Positions 23,110 to 23,294 of a stretch of DNA of 23,294 nt are shown one piece after another. The stretch is taken from contig JAXHUA010000122.1 of the NCBI GenBank assembly GCA_034189695.1, positions 1-23,294 of the forward strand, given 5' to 3'. The position numbers and the translations under genes are program-made. This stretch comes from JAXHUA01 sp034189695. GTDB taxonomy: Bacteria; Chloroflexota; Dehalococcoidia; E44-bin15. Below the pieces are notes generated by a model, which worked only from the letters and a program-made list of their open reading frames with translations, had not been told where the DNA came from and made no database searches. Numbering within the stretch: position 1 is the first letter of the stretch; each line of letters begins with the position of its first letter.

Positions 23110-23156
23110 AGCACCGGGCCAGGCTCACTAGGTTGACACCATGTTAGCACCGGGCC
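23110..23156. repeat. 11-bp direct repeat around the liv promoter
   Basis: AGCACCGGGCC occurs at 23110-23120 and 23146-23156, 36 bp apart. One copy fills part of the -35/-10 spacer and the other lies just past the predicted transcription start, a geometry suited to a repressor. Confidence 0.5.
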
Positions 23157-23169
23157 TTGGGGATGTCAA
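23141..23169 (-). promoter_or_regulatory. Promoter of the liv operon
   Basis: On the minus strand a perfect TTGACA (23169-23164), a 17-nt spacer and TAACAT (23146-23141). The start is expected near 23134, giving a leader of about 220 nt. The -35 appears to lie at the tip of the mobile element to its right. Confidence 0.6.
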
Positions 23170-23178
23170 ATCAGCGAA

Positions 23179-23235
23179 TTGCCTCATAATAAATGTTACC
23201 GAGTGGGGTATCGTTGCCTCAAAAAAGGTGTTACC
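23179..23235. repeat. Two 22-bp imperfect direct repeats
   Basis: Copies at 23179-23200 and 23214-23235 share TTGCCTCA at one end and TGTTACC at the other, with 18 of 22 positions identical and a period of 35 bp. They probably are transposase-binding sites at the element end. Confidence 0.6.
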
Positions 23236-23237
23236 CA

Positions 23238-23294
23238 ATGAGAGGCATGAGTAGAGCGAGCTTGACAGAGTATACCGAGGTGATGAAGGAGAGG
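23238..23294 (+). CDS. Transposase/integrase-core protein, N-terminal fragment
   Basis: Nineteen codons reach the right edge (MRGMSRASLTEYTEVMKER). SRASLTEYxEVMKxR resembles the first helix of integrase-core transposases common in environmental Chloroflexota and Actinobacteria genomes, which continue with a helix-turn-helix and a DDE catalytic core. AAGGTG lies seven bases before the ATG. Identification from so few residues is tentative, but the repeats just upstream support it. Confidence 0.45.
   Translation, partial: MRGMSRASLTEYTEVMKER

Larger units (their letters stand above)
23164..23294 (+). mobile_element. Left end of an insertion sequence (partial)
   Basis: The segment begins with TGTCAA and contains two 22-bp direct repeats ahead of a transposase-like start. 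TGT ends and subterminal repeats that bind transposase are common in IS481/IS3-like elements. The exact boundary and any target duplication cannot be seen because the other end is outside the window. Confidence 0.45.

Overview
The window is GC-rich bacterial chromosome with densely packed genes, ATG/GTG/TTG starts and AGGAGG-type ribosome sites. Its left edge carries the start of an anaerobic-type (CooS) carbon monoxide dehydrogenase, a glycyl-radical domain protein and a PerR-type peroxide sensor. Further right are a hydrogenase maturation peptidase, a predicted non-discriminating AspRS, several nitronate-monooxygenase-like flavoproteins and a Liv-type ABC importer. Together these suggest an anaerobic or microaerophilic sediment bacterium. 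My best guess is Chloroflexota (Dehalococcoidia-like); this is inferred from gene content, with no marker search behind it. No rRNA, tRNA or CRISPR was seen.

Region 1-1003 (minus strand): a perR-like gene with a good promoter and palindromic candidate operators is followed 11 nt later by a 106-aa protein that is essentially a stand-alone glycyl-radical domain. Next comes a perfect 28-bp palindrome and then the start of a cooS-like gene that leaves the window. This looks like an oxygen-damage-responsive locus built around radical and Ni-Fe-S anaerobic enzymes.

Region 1152-3101 (plus): a promoter, an HX4E lysophospholipid acyltransferase and a toast-rack-type lipoprotein, both envelope functions. 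Region 3214-10038 (minus): an M20D amidohydrolase, a double zinc-ribbon protein with its own promoter, an alpha-glucan phosphorylase with an extended -10 promoter, an ArgE/DapE-like M20 peptidase, a GNAT acetyltransferase and a LOG/TIGR00725-like protein. Region 10356-12728 (plus): a promoter, a CrtI/retinol-saturase-like FAD oxidoreductase, a previously uncalled 24-codon cationic amphipathic peptide whose Shine-Dalgarno overlaps the oxidoreductase stop, and an M52 hydrogenase maturation peptidase.

Region 12775-15994 (minus): three tandem nitronate monooxygenase/FabK-like paralogues, one of which lacks the usual catalytic histidine. aspS (plus) follows; it carries H31 and G83, the marks of a non-discriminating enzyme. 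Region 18076-22912 (minus) is a complete livKHMGF-type importer. It has a strong hairpin between the binding-protein gene and the permease genes, and a strong intrinsic terminator inside the leader of livK.

The right edge is the start of a transposase gene preceded by two 22-bp direct repeats. The TTGACA that drives the liv promoter seems to lie at the tip of this mobile element, so the importer may be transcribed from a hybrid promoter. The most noteworthy items are the PerR/glycyl-radical/CODH locus, the coupled micropeptide, and the layered leader of the liv operon.
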